Below, piece after piece: positions 43,922 to 53,838 of a stretch of DNA of 64,000 nt (positions are counted from its first letter, which is position 1; every line of letters begins with the position of its first letter). The translations under genes were made by a program, and so were the position numbers. The notes under the pieces were generated by a model. It worked only from the letters and a program-made list of their open reading frames with translations. It had not been told where the DNA came from and ran no database searches. Origin of the DNA: JABCZS01 sp041660525 (GTDB taxonomy: Bacteria; Pseudomonadota; Gammaproteobacteria; JABCZS01); NCBI GenBank assembly GCA_041660525.1, contig JBAZWD010000009.1:1-64000 (forward strand). The letters are read 5' to 3'.

Positions 43922-43931
43922 GACAACCCCC

Positions 43932-44948
43932 TTAATTTTTTTCTAAAGCACGTAATCTTTTCATGATTTCAGGTAAACGTAAATAACCCACCATCTGTTT
44001 ACGCCATTGCCCATTTTCAATGGCTGGAATACCCGAATAAATACCGGGTTTATCAATACTACCTAATACGCCACTCATAGCAGTAATTTGTACGCCATCT
44101 GTAATTTGAATGTGGCCATTAATACATGAGCCACCACCGATTGCACAATGTTTACCGATTTCTGTGCTACCTGCTATGGCTACACAACCGGTAATAATCG
44201 TATGATCGCCAATTTGAACATTGTGTCCAATTTGCACTAAATTATCAATTTTAACACCTGTACCTATACGCGTAGGTGTCAGTACGCCACGATCAATAGC
44301 AGTTTGCGCACCTATTTCAACATCATCGCCGAGTTCAACGCCGGCTAGTTGTGGAATTTTGATCCAGCGGCCTTTATCATTTGCAAAACCAAAACCATCT
44401 GCACCTATCACTGCATTACTGTGAATCACACAACGCTTTCCAATGATAACATCTTGATAAATACTCGCATTGGCAAATATACGGGTATGTTCGCCAATAT
44501 GGCTATTTGCACCAATATAAACACCTGGACCAATATGCACGCCTTCACTAATATGCACATGATCACCAATATAAGCATTTGCATCAATACAAGCAGTTTG
44601 TGCAATTTGTGCATCCTTGCCAATAACCGCGCTGGCATGAACACCAGAATGCAGTACTTCAGGTTGCGCACATAAATTCATTAATTGTGCAAACGCAACA
44701 TGTGGGTCAGCGACAATAATGGATGGTAATGTTGATTTATCTGCAAATTGTTCGCTAAGTACAATAGCGCCCGCTTTAGTTTGTGCTAAAAGCGGGACGT
44801 AATGTGCTTGTGTAACAAAACTAATGTCCGTAGGCGTGGCTTCTTTTAAAGTAGCCACACCCTCTAGACGTAGCTCAGATGCTTGGGAACATGTTCCTTT
44901 TAGGTATTGAGCCAATTGTAACAGCGTATGCGCTTTCTGAAATTGCAT
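43932..44948 (-). CDS. lpxD: UDP-3-O-acylglucosamine N-acyltransferase
   Basis: 338 residues. It adds the second acyl chain in lipid A synthesis. The N-terminal uridine-binding domain (about 1-100) is followed by a long hexapeptide-repeat beta helix (AQTACIDANAYIGDHVHISE, GVHIGPGVYIGANSHIGEHT) and a C-terminal helix. The catalytic histidine lies in QIGHNVQIGDHTIITG. Only 2 bases separate it from skp. Confidence 0.97.
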   Translation of the reverse strand: MQFQKAHTLLQLAQYLKGTCSQASELRLEGVATLKEATPTDISFVTQAHYVPLLAQTKAGAIVLSEQFADKSTLPSIIVADPHVAFAQLMNLCAQPEVLHSGVHASAVIGKDAQIAQTACIDANAYIGDHVHISEGVHIGPGVYIGANSHIGEHTRIFANASIYQDVIIGKRCVIHSNAVIGADGFGFANDKGRWIKIPQLAGVELGDDVEIGAQTAIDRGVLTPTRIGTGVKIDNLVQIGHNVQIGDHTIITGCVAIAGSTEIGKHCAIGGGSCINGHIQITDGVQITAMSGVLGSIDKPGIYSGIPAIENGQWRKQMVGYLRLPEIMKRLRALEKN

Positions 44949-44950
44949 GG

Positions 44951-45442
44951 TTATTTTTTATCAAGTTGCGTCAATACGTCTTGGGTAATATCCAAAGAAT
45001 TATTAAAATAAAGTGCAGCACCTGCTTGTAATACGACGTCATATTTTTTATCAGCAGCTACTTTTTGCGTAGCAGTTTTAACAGTGGCGAGCAACTTCTC
45101 TAATTCTTCATTGCCTCTTTTCGCACGCTGTTGATTAAGTTCTGCGCTTAATTTTTGGAATTCCATTTGATTTTTTTCAAAATTTTGTTGAAATGCCAAT
45201 TTTTCTTCATTCGACATCATCGCTGAATCACGCGTATAAGTCTCAGTGCTATCTACTAATTGTTTTTGCAATTTAATCAAGCTCTCTTCTTTACCTTTGA
45301 ATTCAGTTTTTAATTTGCTTTCAATAGTACCTTCGTATTTTTTCATAATGGCAGTGCCATCTACAAAAGCGATTTTACCCGCATCAGCAAACGCCGCGAA
45401 AGAACAAAACATGACAGCTACAACCAATAATCTTTTCAACAT
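44951..45442 (-). CDS. skp: Periplasmic chaperone Skp/OmpH
   Basis: 163 residues with a signal peptide (about 1-19, ending AFA). The mature protein starts DAGKIAFVDGTAIMKKYEG and consists mainly of two long charged helices (LIKLQKQLVDSTETYTRDSA, NFEKNQMEFQKLSAELNQQR), the tentacles of Skp, closed by the strand YDVVLQAGAALYFN. It carries unfolded outer-membrane proteins to the Bam complex. It lies between bamA and lpxD as in E. coli. Confidence 0.94.
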   Translation of the reverse strand: MLKRLLVVAVMFCSFAAFADAGKIAFVDGTAIMKKYEGTIESKLKTEFKGKEESLIKLQKQLVDSTETYTRDSAMMSNEEKLAFQQNFEKNQMEFQKLSAELNQQRAKRGNEELEKLLATVKTATQKVAADKKYDVVLQAGAALYFNNSLDITQDVLTQLDKK

Positions 45443-45465
45443 TCCCTTTCTCCTTAAATTTAAAA

Positions 45466-47763
45466 TTAGAGCACGGCACCGATACTAAATTGGAAAACTT
45501 CTGTCGTATCATCTTCAGCCTTCGTAATCGGGAAACCAAGGCTGACAACCAAAGGACCTAGTGGTGAATACCATTGTGCGGTAGTACCCACAGAAGTACG
45601 CATCGGTTCTGAATCCGGATCATCTCCGTATGTATTATAGAGGCTACCTACGTCAAAAAACAATGAGGTACGCACCGAGCTAACTTCAACGTAAGGCAAT
45701 GGGAAGAATATCTCTGTAGTGCCATTAAATCGGAAGTTACCACCGATAGGATCATCTAGCGAATCTTCAGGACCAATAGAGTTATCAGCAAAACCACGCA
45801 TAGAAGTCACGCCGCCTAAGTAATAGTTTTCATAGAAGGGTAATTCTTCTGTACTTAAGAGCCCGTCACCATAAGCCACGGTACCACGTACCATTAAAAC
45901 AAAAGGATCGTATATTGGCTTATACCAACGTGACGTTAATGTCGTTTTATAGTAAGTCAGGGTTGAACCCGGCACCACAATATTAACACCCAAATTCGTA
46001 GAACTACCTTCCGTTGGGAAAACGACCCTATCCAGCGTATTTCGTGTCCACCCTAATATGATTTCGTAGGCATTAAAATCATTACCATTTTCATCCACAA
46101 AATCTTGAACTTGATCAGAGACGGTATTAGGATCGCTGCCAGTTTTAATGAGAATATTTTCATAACCATAACCATAGTAAAAGCGATTATTGGGGTTAAT
46201 AGGCACGCTGTAATTTACCGCGCCGCCCCAAATGTCACGTACATAGTTCGAGACATCCGCTTCAGCCAAATCAGCTGCTGAATAAAACACGCTAAATCCG
46301 CGGCTTATGCCATCTTCTGTGTAGTAAGGATCGGTATAACTTAAATTATAAGAAGTGAAGTATTCACTGGTATTGAATAAGAAGCTGGCAATATTACCCG
46401 TACCTAAAAAATTAGCTTGGCTGACGCCTAAGTTAAAGAGTAAACCGTCTAATTGCGAATAACCCACACCACCTGTTAATTGCCCAGATGGACGTTCTTC
46501 TACGGTGACATGTAAGTCCACAATATCATCTTGTCCGGGCACAGGTACTGTTTCAATATTAATATTATCCAAATACCCGAGTAGATAAAGATTATTGCGG
46601 GAGCGTTGAATTTTTGCAGTTGAAACTAAAGCACCTTCGAGTTGGGTTAATTCACGGCGCAGTATTTCTTCTTGGCTAACATAATTACCGCTGAAATAAA
46701 TATCGCGCACATACACTAATTGGTTAGGTTCAATTAAATAAGTAATGGCAACGGTTTTTTCTTCTTCGTTCACTTCGGTCATGGGATGCACTTCCACAAA
46801 CGCATAGCCCTCATTACCGACTAAGGAGGTAATGTATTCATTCACTTGCATCATTTTTTGGCGGTTAAATAATTCGCCTTCTTCAAATATTTCAGTATAT
46901 TTTTCTAATTCTTCCCTGGGCACGACCAAATCGCCTCCCACCGAAACTTCACTGATGGTGTATTGTTCACCTTCAACAATATTAACAGTCACATAAATAT
47001 CTTTACGACTTGGAACTATCGACACTTGCGTCGATTCCACTTTCATATTGAGATAACCATTATTCATATAATGAAATTGCAGGTTTTCAAGATCGCCCAT
47101 TAAGCGCTCACGGGAATATTGATCGCTGCTTGAAATCCAGCTTAACCAATTCGTGGTTGTAGATTGAAATGTGTCGAGTAATTCAGCATCATCAAAGACT
47201 TCATTACCGACGAAATTAATTTCTCGAATTTTAGTGACTTCACCTTCGCTAATATCAATCTCGATCCCGACGCGATTACGCGGTAATTTAACAACAGTGC
47301 TGGTAATATCAACATTATATTTACCATGACTGAAATACTGGTATTCTAATTCTTTAGTCACTTTTTCAAGGACAGAAGGATCATAAGGATTTCCTTCAGT
47401 AATACCCGCATACTCTAAGCCTTCTTCTAAGGCTTCTGTTTCAATATCTTCATTACCAGAAATCTCGATACGACCAATGGTGGGACGCTCTTCAACCGTT
47501 ACAACCAGCGTATTGCCTTCACGCGCTAAACTGATATTGGAGTAATTGCCGGTAGCATAAAGTTCGCGAATAATTTCCGGCGTTTCGCTCATGTAAAGCG
47601 TATCACCCACGCTTACGGGTAAATCATTATAAACCGTACCTACATCGATACGTTGTAAACCTTCTACTTTAATATCTTTAATCACAAAATAATCATCAGC
47701 AAACCCAATACTGCTAACCAGCATTAAGAACATAAAAGAAACAAAATATTTGAGTTTTAACAT
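45466..47763 (-). CDS. bamA: Outer-membrane protein assembly factor BamA
   Basis: 765 residues with a signal peptide (about 1-22). Five POTRA domains fill about 25-425 (DIKVEGLQRIDVGTVYNDLP is the first). The 16-strand barrel follows, from about 430. The conserved barrel elements GSNVRGF-type TSMRGFADNSIGPEDS and a C-terminal strand ending in a hydrophobic pattern (EVFQFSIGAVL) are visible. It inserts barrel proteins into the outer membrane. It lies between rseP and skp. The predicted POTRA set is full even though the accessory BamC is reduced in this genome. Confidence 0.97.
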   Translation of the reverse strand: MLKLKYFVSFMFLMLVSSIGFADDYFVIKDIKVEGLQRIDVGTVYNDLPVSVGDTLYMSETPEIIRELYATGNYSNISLAREGNTLVVTVEERPTIGRIEISGNEDIETEALEEGLEYAGITEGNPYDPSVLEKVTKELEYQYFSHGKYNVDITSTVVKLPRNRVGIEIDISEGEVTKIREINFVGNEVFDDAELLDTFQSTTTNWLSWISSSDQYSRERLMGDLENLQFHYMNNGYLNMKVESTQVSIVPSRKDIYVTVNIVEGEQYTISEVSVGGDLVVPREELEKYTEIFEEGELFNRQKMMQVNEYITSLVGNEGYAFVEVHPMTEVNEEEKTVAITYLIEPNQLVYVRDIYFSGNYVSQEEILRRELTQLEGALVSTAKIQRSRNNLYLLGYLDNINIETVPVPGQDDIVDLHVTVEERPSGQLTGGVGYSQLDGLLFNLGVSQANFLGTGNIASFLFNTSEYFTSYNLSYTDPYYTEDGISRGFSVFYSAADLAEADVSNYVRDIWGGAVNYSVPINPNNRFYYGYGYENILIKTGSDPNTVSDQVQDFVDENGNDFNAYEIILGWTRNTLDRVVFPTEGSSTNLGVNIVVPGSTLTYYKTTLTSRWYKPIYDPFVLMVRGTVAYGDGLLSTEELPFYENYYLGGVTSMRGFADNSIGPEDSLDDPIGGNFRFNGTTEIFFPLPYVEVSSVRTSLFFDVGSLYNTYGDDPDSEPMRTSVGTTAQWYSPLGPLVVSLGFPITKAEDDTTEVFQFSIGAVL

Positions 47764-47786
47764 ACTATAAAGGTCACTTCCAAAGC

Positions 47787-48854
47787 TTACCTGCTACCTA
47801 ACTGAATTACATCGTTGTAAAAAGCTAAGACCATTAATGAGAACAACAAAACTAAACCGATACTTAAACCTATTTGCTGCATTTTAAGCGTCAAGGGTTT
47901 GCGCATAATCGCCTCGAGGACATAATATAACAAATGGCCGCCGTCTAGCATAGGGATAGGCAATAAATTTATTACACCTAAGCTTATGCTCAGCAACGCT
48001 AAAAATTTTAAAAAATAAACTAAACCCATTTGCGCAGTATCGCCCGCATAAACAGCGATACTAATTGGCCCACTTAAATGTTCAAGACCTAATTTACCAA
48101 GCAGCATTTCAAAGATGGATTTAAAAGTAAGTAAGCTATAAAACCACGTATCGTGCACCCCATTTATGAAAGCTTCATAAAGTGGTACAGATTGTGGCTT
48201 TAATAATTCTTTATCGAGGGCTACGCCAATAAAACCAATTTCTTGCCCATGATGTAATTTTTTTCCGGGCGTAATTTCAAGTTCCATGTTTTGTTTTTGG
48301 CGCTCAAGCGTTAAAGTGACTTTTTCATCAGGATGCGCTGAAATAACCTTCACCAATTCAGGCCAATTATGTACGGGTGCTTGATTAACAGCAAGAATAT
48401 GATCGCCCACTTGTAAATGTGCGTGAGCGGCTGGCGTATCCGCTTCTATGCCACCAATAATGGCCGGCACTTTGCTCGAATCAAATATGCCAATATGATA
48501 AACGCATGAAAATGCGAGAATCGCAAATAGGAAATTTGCAAAAGGTCCGGCTAAAACAATTGCGATTCTTTTCCACACAGATTGACGATTAAATGCAAAG
48601 GCAAGCTCTGAAGCTGCAACTTCACCTTCACGCTCATCCAACATTTTTACATAACCACCCAGCGGTAAAATCGATACACAATATTCTGTTCCAGATTTAC
48701 CTTGATGGCGCCAAATCGGTTTACCAAAACCTAAAGAAAAACGCAGCACCTTTACGCCAAGTTTACGCGCTACAATAAAATGACCCCATTCATGTACGCT
48801 GATCAAAATACCCAGCGTCAATATAAAAGATAAAATGGTGATTAACATATTCAT
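47787..48854 (-). CDS. rseP: Site-2 intramembrane protease RseP with a single PDZ domain
   Basis: 355 residues, about 95 fewer than E. coli RseP (about 450). The zinc motif HEWGHF (H21, E22, H25), the membrane-proximal GGYVKML, and the second active-site motif NLLPIPMLDGGHLLYY are all present. Between them is only one PDZ domain (about 130-215, LQVGDHILAVNQAPVHNWPE). E. coli has two. The protease normally cleaves the anti-sigma factor RseA after DegS and also clears remnant signal peptides. With no rseA next to rpoE, signal-peptide clearance may be its main job here, by inference. It overlaps dxr by 4 bases. Confidence 0.95.
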   Translation of the reverse strand: MNMLITILSFILTLGILISVHEWGHFIVARKLGVKVLRFSLGFGKPIWRHQGKSGTEYCVSILPLGGYVKMLDEREGEVAASELAFAFNRQSVWKRIAIVLAGPFANFLFAILAFSCVYHIGIFDSSKVPAIIGGIEADTPAAHAHLQVGDHILAVNQAPVHNWPELVKVISAHPDEKVTLTLERQKQNMELEITPGKKLHHGQEIGFIGVALDKELLKPQSVPLYEAFINGVHDTWFYSLLTFKSIFEMLLGKLGLEHLSGPISIAVYAGDTAQMGLVYFLKFLALLSISLGVINLLPIPMLDGGHLLYYVLEAIMRKPLTLKMQQIGLSIGLVLLFSLMVLAFYNDVIQLGSR

Positions 48855-50020
48855 GATAAAACTGACCGCGCAATTTCGCGTGCATGGTGATCCACTGATA
48901 AAATCACTTCTAAATCTTGCGCAGGTTGCACTTCAAGTCTATTTAAGGTTTCATCAATTACACGAGAAATATCAGTAAACGCTAATTCAGCATTTAAAAA
49001 TCGCGCAACAGCTACTTCATTCGCCGCATTAAAAATTGCGCCTGCTGTTCCACCTTCACGCAAAACTTGACGTGCTAAACTAAGCACTGGGAAGCGTTCC
49101 AGACAAGGTGGTGAAAAATCTAAACGTCCGCCCATTTTAAATAATTCCAACAATGGCGCGCCAGAAATTATACGTTCAGGCCACGCTAATGTATGCGCAA
49201 TCGGTGTGCGCATATCGGGATAACTCATTTGCGCTAAAATAGATCCATCTAAATATTCCACCATCGAATGCACAATACTTTGCGGATGTATGACGACTTG
49301 AATATGCTCACTGTCCATCGAGAATAACCAATGCGCTTCTATCATTTCCAATGCTTTATTCATCATGGTGGCGGAATCTACAGAAATCTTTTTTCCCATA
49401 TTCCAATTAGGATGCGCGCAGGCTTGTTCGGGTGTCACTTGCGCAAGATCCATTAATGCATAATTTAAGAAAGGTCCGCCTGAAGCGGTTAACCAAATTT
49501 GTTTAATACTTTGATGCGGTAATTGCGCTAAATGCGATACCGGTAAACATTGAAAAATAGCGTTATGTTCACTATCAACCGGCAATAATATCGCATTATT
49601 TTCTTTTGCAGCATCCATAAATAGTTTACCCGTCATGACGAGTGCTTCTTTATTAGCTAATAATACGCATTTACCTGCTTTTACAGCTGCTAAAGTTGCA
49701 GGAAGTCCTGGACTACCGACGATAGCAGCCATGACCGTGTCCACTTCCTCGTGCGTTGCAATTTCAATTAATGCATGTTTTCCAGATAATATTTGCGTTG
49801 GAATTTTTTGTGCTGTGCATAAATCTTGTAATTGTTTAGCAGCTAAGGGATCTGTCATTACCGCATATTGCGGCTGATACGTAAGGCATAAACGCAACAT
49901 CGCTTGCACATTGCTGTTTGCACTTAATGCAAATACATGATGCGTTTTAGCTTGATTAATCACGTCTAAGGTTTGTAAACCTATCGAGCCCGTTGCGCCC
50001 AGTATTGTGATTTTTTTCAT
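48851..50020 (-). CDS. dxr: 1-deoxy-D-xylulose 5-phosphate reductoisomerase
   Basis: 389 residues. It makes methylerythritol 4-phosphate in the non-mevalonate isoprenoid pathway. The NADPH motif is ITILGATGSIGLQTLDVI. The metal and substrate region is LLPVDSEHNAIFQ, with WLTASGGPF and HPNWNMGKKISVDSATMMNK. The C-terminal domain is complete. Together with ispB and uppS in the window it supplies the polyprenyl carriers. It abuts cdsA (shared base) and overlaps rseP by 4 bases. Confidence 0.98.
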   Translation of the reverse strand: MKKITILGATGSIGLQTLDVINQAKTHHVFALSANSNVQAMLRLCLTYQPQYAVMTDPLAAKQLQDLCTAQKIPTQILSGKHALIEIATHEEVDTVMAAIVGSPGLPATLAAVKAGKCVLLANKEALVMTGKLFMDAAKENNAILLPVDSEHNAIFQCLPVSHLAQLPHQSIKQIWLTASGGPFLNYALMDLAQVTPEQACAHPNWNMGKKISVDSATMMNKALEMIEAHWLFSMDSEHIQVVIHPQSIVHSMVEYLDGSILAQMSYPDMRTPIAHTLAWPERIISGAPLLELFKMGGRLDFSPPCLERFPVLSLARQVLREGGTAGAIFNAANEVAVARFLNAELAFTDISRVIDETLNRLEVQPAQDLEVILSVDHHAREIARSVLS

Positions 50021-50862
50021 TAGTGATGGCCGCTATATGTTAAGTAAATACAACACCATGCAAATACAGGCACTGCTGCGGTTAAACTATCTAAGCGATC
50101 TAATAGCCCACCATGACCCGGTAATAATGTACCGCTGTCTTTTACGCCATAAATGCGTTTTACCATGCTTTCAAATAAATCGCCCATGATGGATATAGGA
50201 ATGATGACAAAAACCATAAGTGCAACAAGTTGCCAAGTTATTAAATTGGAAAAGAGACCCAAAATAAAAAGCACGAGAGCCGTGCAAATCATTCCGCCCC
50301 AAACGCCTTCCCAACTTTTCCCGGGGCTGACACGGCTGGCTAATAAATGGTAGTTGCCACCAAGGCGCCCCCAAAGTTGTCCCGTAAAATATGCAAAACT
50401 ATCCGCACAAGCAATCACGAGTAATAAAATCAAAAACATTTTATATGTGAAATAATTTAATAAGAAAAATGCTCCGGCGCCAAATGGCACGATCAACCAA
50501 AGTCCAATGACAGTATTTACCCAAACGTTAGAGGACCACAGTGTGCGGCCTTTTTGATAAAAAACAACTGCGATAAACGCAAATATCCAACCTACTAACG
50601 ATACGCATAAAGTGATGCCTACCCAATCACGCAAATAATAGATTACGTTCGCATAATAAAACATCATTACACATAAAAGTAATACAACATAAAATAAAAT
50701 TTTCTGTGCAGTTTTTGCACCTATAATTTTTAGCCATTCATGACCTGCACCTAAACAAAATGTGAGCAGAACAGCAGCTTTCATTAAAGCATTGCCATAA
50801 AAAATGGTGACTAAAACTAAGCCTATCAAAAAGGTTGCTGTAATAATGCGTTTTTTAAGCAT
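50020..50862 (-). CDS. cdsA: Phosphatidate cytidylyltransferase
   Basis: 280 residues with about 7 membrane segments. It makes CDP-diacylglycerol from phosphatidate and CTP. The family signature near the C-terminus is VKRIYGVKDSGTLLPGHGGL, then LDRLDSL, and SRVSPGKSWEGVWGG is upstream. It overlaps uppS by 8 bases and is followed directly by dxr. Confidence 0.96.
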   Translation of the reverse strand: MLKKRIITATFLIGLVLVTIFYGNALMKAAVLLTFCLGAGHEWLKIIGAKTAQKILFYVVLLLCVMMFYYANVIYYLRDWVGITLCVSLVGWIFAFIAVVFYQKGRTLWSSNVWVNTVIGLWLIVPFGAGAFFLLNYFTYKMFLILLLVIACADSFAYFTGQLWGRLGGNYHLLASRVSPGKSWEGVWGGMICTALVLFILGLFSNLITWQLVALMVFVIIPISIMGDLFESMVKRIYGVKDSGTLLPGHGGLLDRLDSLTAAVPVFAWCCIYLTYSGHH

Positions 50863-51628
50863 GCTTCACCTTATTTTCTTCTTCAAGAGCGCCATAGCGC
50901 CTATCACGATTTGCAAATTCGCAAATGGCTTTGTGCAAGGCTGCATCATCAAAATCAGGCCATAAAATATCTGTAAAATATAATTCGGTATAAGCTAGAT
51001 CCCACAACATAAAATTACTTAAACGTAATTCGCCACTGGTGCGAATAAATAGATCAGGCTCAGGTAATTGCGCTAATGCCACATGTTGGCTGATCAATTC
51101 AGGCGTAATAGCGTCTGGTTGAATTAAGCCCTGCTGCACTTTCTGGGCAATTTTTTGCATCGCAACGCTGAGATCCCAGCGGCCACCGTAATTAATAGCA
51201 ATAGAAAGATTAAGTCCGGTGTTGTTTGCAGTTTTTTGTTCAGCATGTTTGATCGCTTTTTGCAAATCAGGGCTCAAACCTTGGTGATCACCTATAATGC
51301 GTAAGCAGACATTATTAGCATGTAAAGTTTCTATTTCATCGATTAAAGTGGAATAAAATAAATTCATTAAAAACTGCACTTCTTGCGCAGGTCTTCCCCA
51401 GTTTTCACTGCTAAAAGCAAATAATGTTAACGCTTTGATATTCCATTGACCGCAGGCAGTGACAACATTGCGCACGGTTTGTATACCGGCACGATGTCCT
51501 GCAATACGCGGTAAATGCCGCGACTGTGCCCACCGACCATTGCCATCCATAATGATAGCAATATGGGCAGGCACCTTAGAGGGCAAAATAAATTGAGAGA
51601 GTTGTTCCGCACGTTTTGCTTGATTCAC
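50855..51628 (-). CDS. uppS: Undecaprenyl diphosphate synthase
   Basis: 257 residues. It is a cis-prenyltransferase making the C55 carrier for peptidoglycan and O-antigen. The catalytic aspartate is in IAIIMDGNGRWAQSR. GHRAGIQTVRNVV, LTLFAFSSENWGRP, INYGGRWDL and DLFIRTSGELRLSNFMLWDL, then AYTELYFTDILWPDF, are the family blocks. It lies 20 bases after frr and overlaps cdsA by 8 bases. Confidence 0.98.
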   Translation of the reverse strand: MNQAKRAEQLSQFILPSKVPAHIAIIMDGNGRWAQSRHLPRIAGHRAGIQTVRNVVTACGQWNIKALTLFAFSSENWGRPAQEVQFLMNLFYSTLIDEIETLHANNVCLRIIGDHQGLSPDLQKAIKHAEQKTANNTGLNLSIAINYGGRWDLSVAMQKIAQKVQQGLIQPDAITPELISQHVALAQLPEPDLFIRTSGELRLSNFMLWDLAYTELYFTDILWPDFDDAALHKAICEFANRDRRYGALEEENKVKHA

Positions 51629-51648
51629 AAGTAAGTGACTCTTTTTAT

Positions 51649-52203
51649 TTAAACAGACATCAAGTCTTTTTCTTTTTCTTCCAACATTTTATCCACTTGC
51701 GCAATAAAATCGTCGGTTATTTTTTGTACTTGATCTTCTAAACGGCGTTCATCATCTTCGCTAATGGTTTTGTCTTTCAAAAGCGCTTTAATTGTAGTGT
51801 TAGCGTCGCGTCTAATGTTACGAACTGAAACCCGCGCACCTTCTGTTTCGTGACGTACAACACGTACTAAATCTTTACGACGTTCTTCTGTTAATGCCGG
51901 TAATGGAATGCGAATCACGGTACCTGAGGTTGCTGGATTTAAACCTAAATCAGAAGTGCGGATTGCTTTTTCAATGGCTGCAACCATTTGTCTATCCCAA
52001 GGCGTAATACTCAGTGTACGTGCATCTTCCACATTAATATTAGCCACTTGCGATAAAGGCGATTGCGTTCCGTAATAATCCACTTGAACATGATCAAGCA
52101 AACTCGGATGCGCACGACCGCTACGTAATTTGTTAAATTCGTTGTGTAAATTTTCTATCGCTTTTTGCATTCTTTTAGATGCATCTTGAACCACATTATT
52201 CAT
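51649..52203 (-). CDS. frr: Ribosome recycling factor
   Basis: 184 residues. It splits post-termination ribosomes together with EF-G. Landmarks are RMQKAIENLHNEFNKLRSGR, AHPSLLDHVQVDYYG, ARTLSITPWD, GLNPATSGTVIRIPLPALTE and RRDANTTIKALLKDK. The ATG overlaps the pyrH stop by 4 bases, so pyrH-frr are coupled. Confidence 0.98.
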   Translation of the reverse strand: MNNVVQDASKRMQKAIENLHNEFNKLRSGRAHPSLLDHVQVDYYGTQSPLSQVANINVEDARTLSITPWDRQMVAAIEKAIRTSDLGLNPATSGTVIRIPLPALTEERRKDLVRVVRHETEGARVSVRNIRRDANTTIKALLKDKTISEDDERRLEDQVQKITDDFIAQVDKMLEEKEKDLMSV

Positions 52204-52934
52204 TCGCTAGTGCTCCTTGAAACTAATGTGCCTTCATCTTCCCCTTGGATAATACGTGATAAGGCGCCAGATTTTTTAATACTGAATACACGAATCGGCA
52301 TATCGTAATCACGGCATTGGCAAAATGCAGCCAAATCCATAATACCTAATTCATGTTCCAAAGCTTTTGTATAAGTTAAATGCGTATAACGCGTTGCAGT
52401 TTTATCGATGCTAGGATCAGCTGTATAAATACCATCTACATTAGTGGCTTTAATTAACAAATCTGCTTTGATTTCTATCGCACGTAAACTCGCAGCTGAA
52501 TCTGTTGTCACTAAAGGATTGCCGGTACCGCCTGCAAAAATAACCACGCGATTACGGCCTAAATGTTGTATGGCTTTACGTCTATCGTAATGATCCACTA
52601 AACCACTCATGGGAATAGCTGACATGACACGCGTAATAATACCCATGCGTTCTAATGCATCGCGCATCGCTAATGCATTCATGACTGTTGCTAACATACC
52701 CATGTTATCAGCGGTAATACGATCAATACCGGCTTGCGATAAGGTGATGCCACGCACAAGATTGCCACCGCCTATCACTAAGCCTAATTGCACGCCCATA
52801 TTCACTACTTCTTGAATTTCAGAAGCAATACGTTCGAGCACTTTCGCATCAATACCGGAAGTTCCACCCCCGGTTAAAGCTTCACCGCTGAGCTTTAATA
52901 AAATGCGTTTATAAACAGCCTTTTTTTCAGGCAT
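52200..52934 (-). CDS. pyrH: Uridylate kinase
   Basis: 244 residues. It converts UMP to UDP. The amino-acid-kinase fold motifs are KRILLKLSGEAL, LGLVIGGGNLVRG, GNPLVTTDSAASLRA and KATNVDGIYTADP. It lies 2 bases after tsf in the rpsB-tsf-pyrH-frr operon. Confidence 0.98.
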   Translation of the reverse strand: MPEKKAVYKRILLKLSGEALTGGGTSGIDAKVLERIASEIQEVVNMGVQLGLVIGGGNLVRGITLSQAGIDRITADNMGMLATVMNALAMRDALERMGIITRVMSAIPMSGLVDHYDRRKAIQHLGRNRVVIFAGGTGNPLVTTDSAASLRAIEIKADLLIKATNVDGIYTADPSIDKTATRYTHLTYTKALEHELGIMDLAAFCQCRDYDMPIRVFSIKKSGALSRIIQGEDEGTLVSRSTSE

Positions 52935-52936
52935 CT

Positions 52937-53821
52937 TTATTTGCTCCCAGCTACTTGCGCCATAACTTCACTGGCAAAATCCACTTCTTCTTTCTCGATA
53001 CCTTCGCCAACGGCAAAACGTGCAAAAGAAACGACTTCTGCTTTTTTAGCTTTGAGTAAAGCGCCAACAGTTGTGTCAGGATCTTTAACATAGGCTTGTC
53101 CTAATAAGCTGACTTCATCAAGGAATTTATTTAGTTTACCTTGAATCATTTTTTCAATTACTTCAGCAGGTTTGCCACTTTCTTGTGCTTGCGCAATATA
53201 AATGGCTTTTTCTTTAGCAATAACATCTTCTGAAACATCTGTGGGTGATACCACTTGAGGACTATTCGCAGCAATATGCATGGCTATATTTTTCGCTAAG
53301 TCTGTATCTTCGCCTTTAGCATGTACAAGCACACCGATACGACCACCGTGTACATACATACCTAATTTACCTTCTTTGGCATCAAACAATGCAAGACGAC
53401 GAATGTTAATATTCTCGCCAATTTTTGCAACCAAGGTTTTGCGATTTTCCTCAACAGTGCCTTCGTCATTTAAGCGTGCTTGCGCTAATTGGGCAACATC
53501 AGCAATTTTCTTGTCTAACGCTAATTGTGTTACTGCACGTGTGAAATCAAGGAAATTGGAATCACGTGCCACGAAATCAGTTTCGCAATTGATTTCTGTC
53601 ATCACGGCAGCGGTTTCTTCTGCGTTCATGCAAATGGTGATTAATCCTTCTGCTGCTGTACGATGCGCTTTTTTATCAGCTTTTGCTTGACCTGCAGTAC
53701 GCATGGCCGTAATCGCTTCTTCAATATTGCCTTTTGAATTAACCAAGGCTTTTTTACATTCCATCATGGGCGCATTTGTGCGCTCACGTAATTCTCTGAC
53801 TAATGCTGCTGTAATTTCCAT
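52937..53821 (-). CDS. tsf: Elongation factor Ts
   Basis: 294 residues. It is the guanine nucleotide exchange factor for EF-Tu. The UBA-like N-terminus LVRELRERTNAPMMECKKAL and the core TDFVARDSNFLDF, then the coiled-coil and the C-terminal module VSLLGQAYVKDPDTTVGALL, are complete. It follows rpsB by 17 bases. Confidence 0.98.
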   Translation of the reverse strand: MEITAALVRELRERTNAPMMECKKALVNSKGNIEEAITAMRTAGQAKADKKAHRTAAEGLITICMNAEETAAVMTEINCETDFVARDSNFLDFTRAVTQLALDKKIADVAQLAQARLNDEGTVEENRKTLVAKIGENINIRRLALFDAKEGKLGMYVHGGRIGVLVHAKGEDTDLAKNIAMHIAANSPQVVSPTDVSEDVIAKEKAIYIAQAQESGKPAEVIEKMIQGKLNKFLDEVSLLGQAYVKDPDTTVGALLKAKKAEVVSFARFAVGEGIEKEEVDFASEVMAQVAGSK

Positions 53822-53838
53822 TCATTTCTCCTAAAATA

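Noticed and set aside
47787..48854. RseP shortened by a frameshift
   Set aside because: Both active-site ends and the single PDZ are in one continuous frame with family-like spacing, so it reads as a genuine short form.
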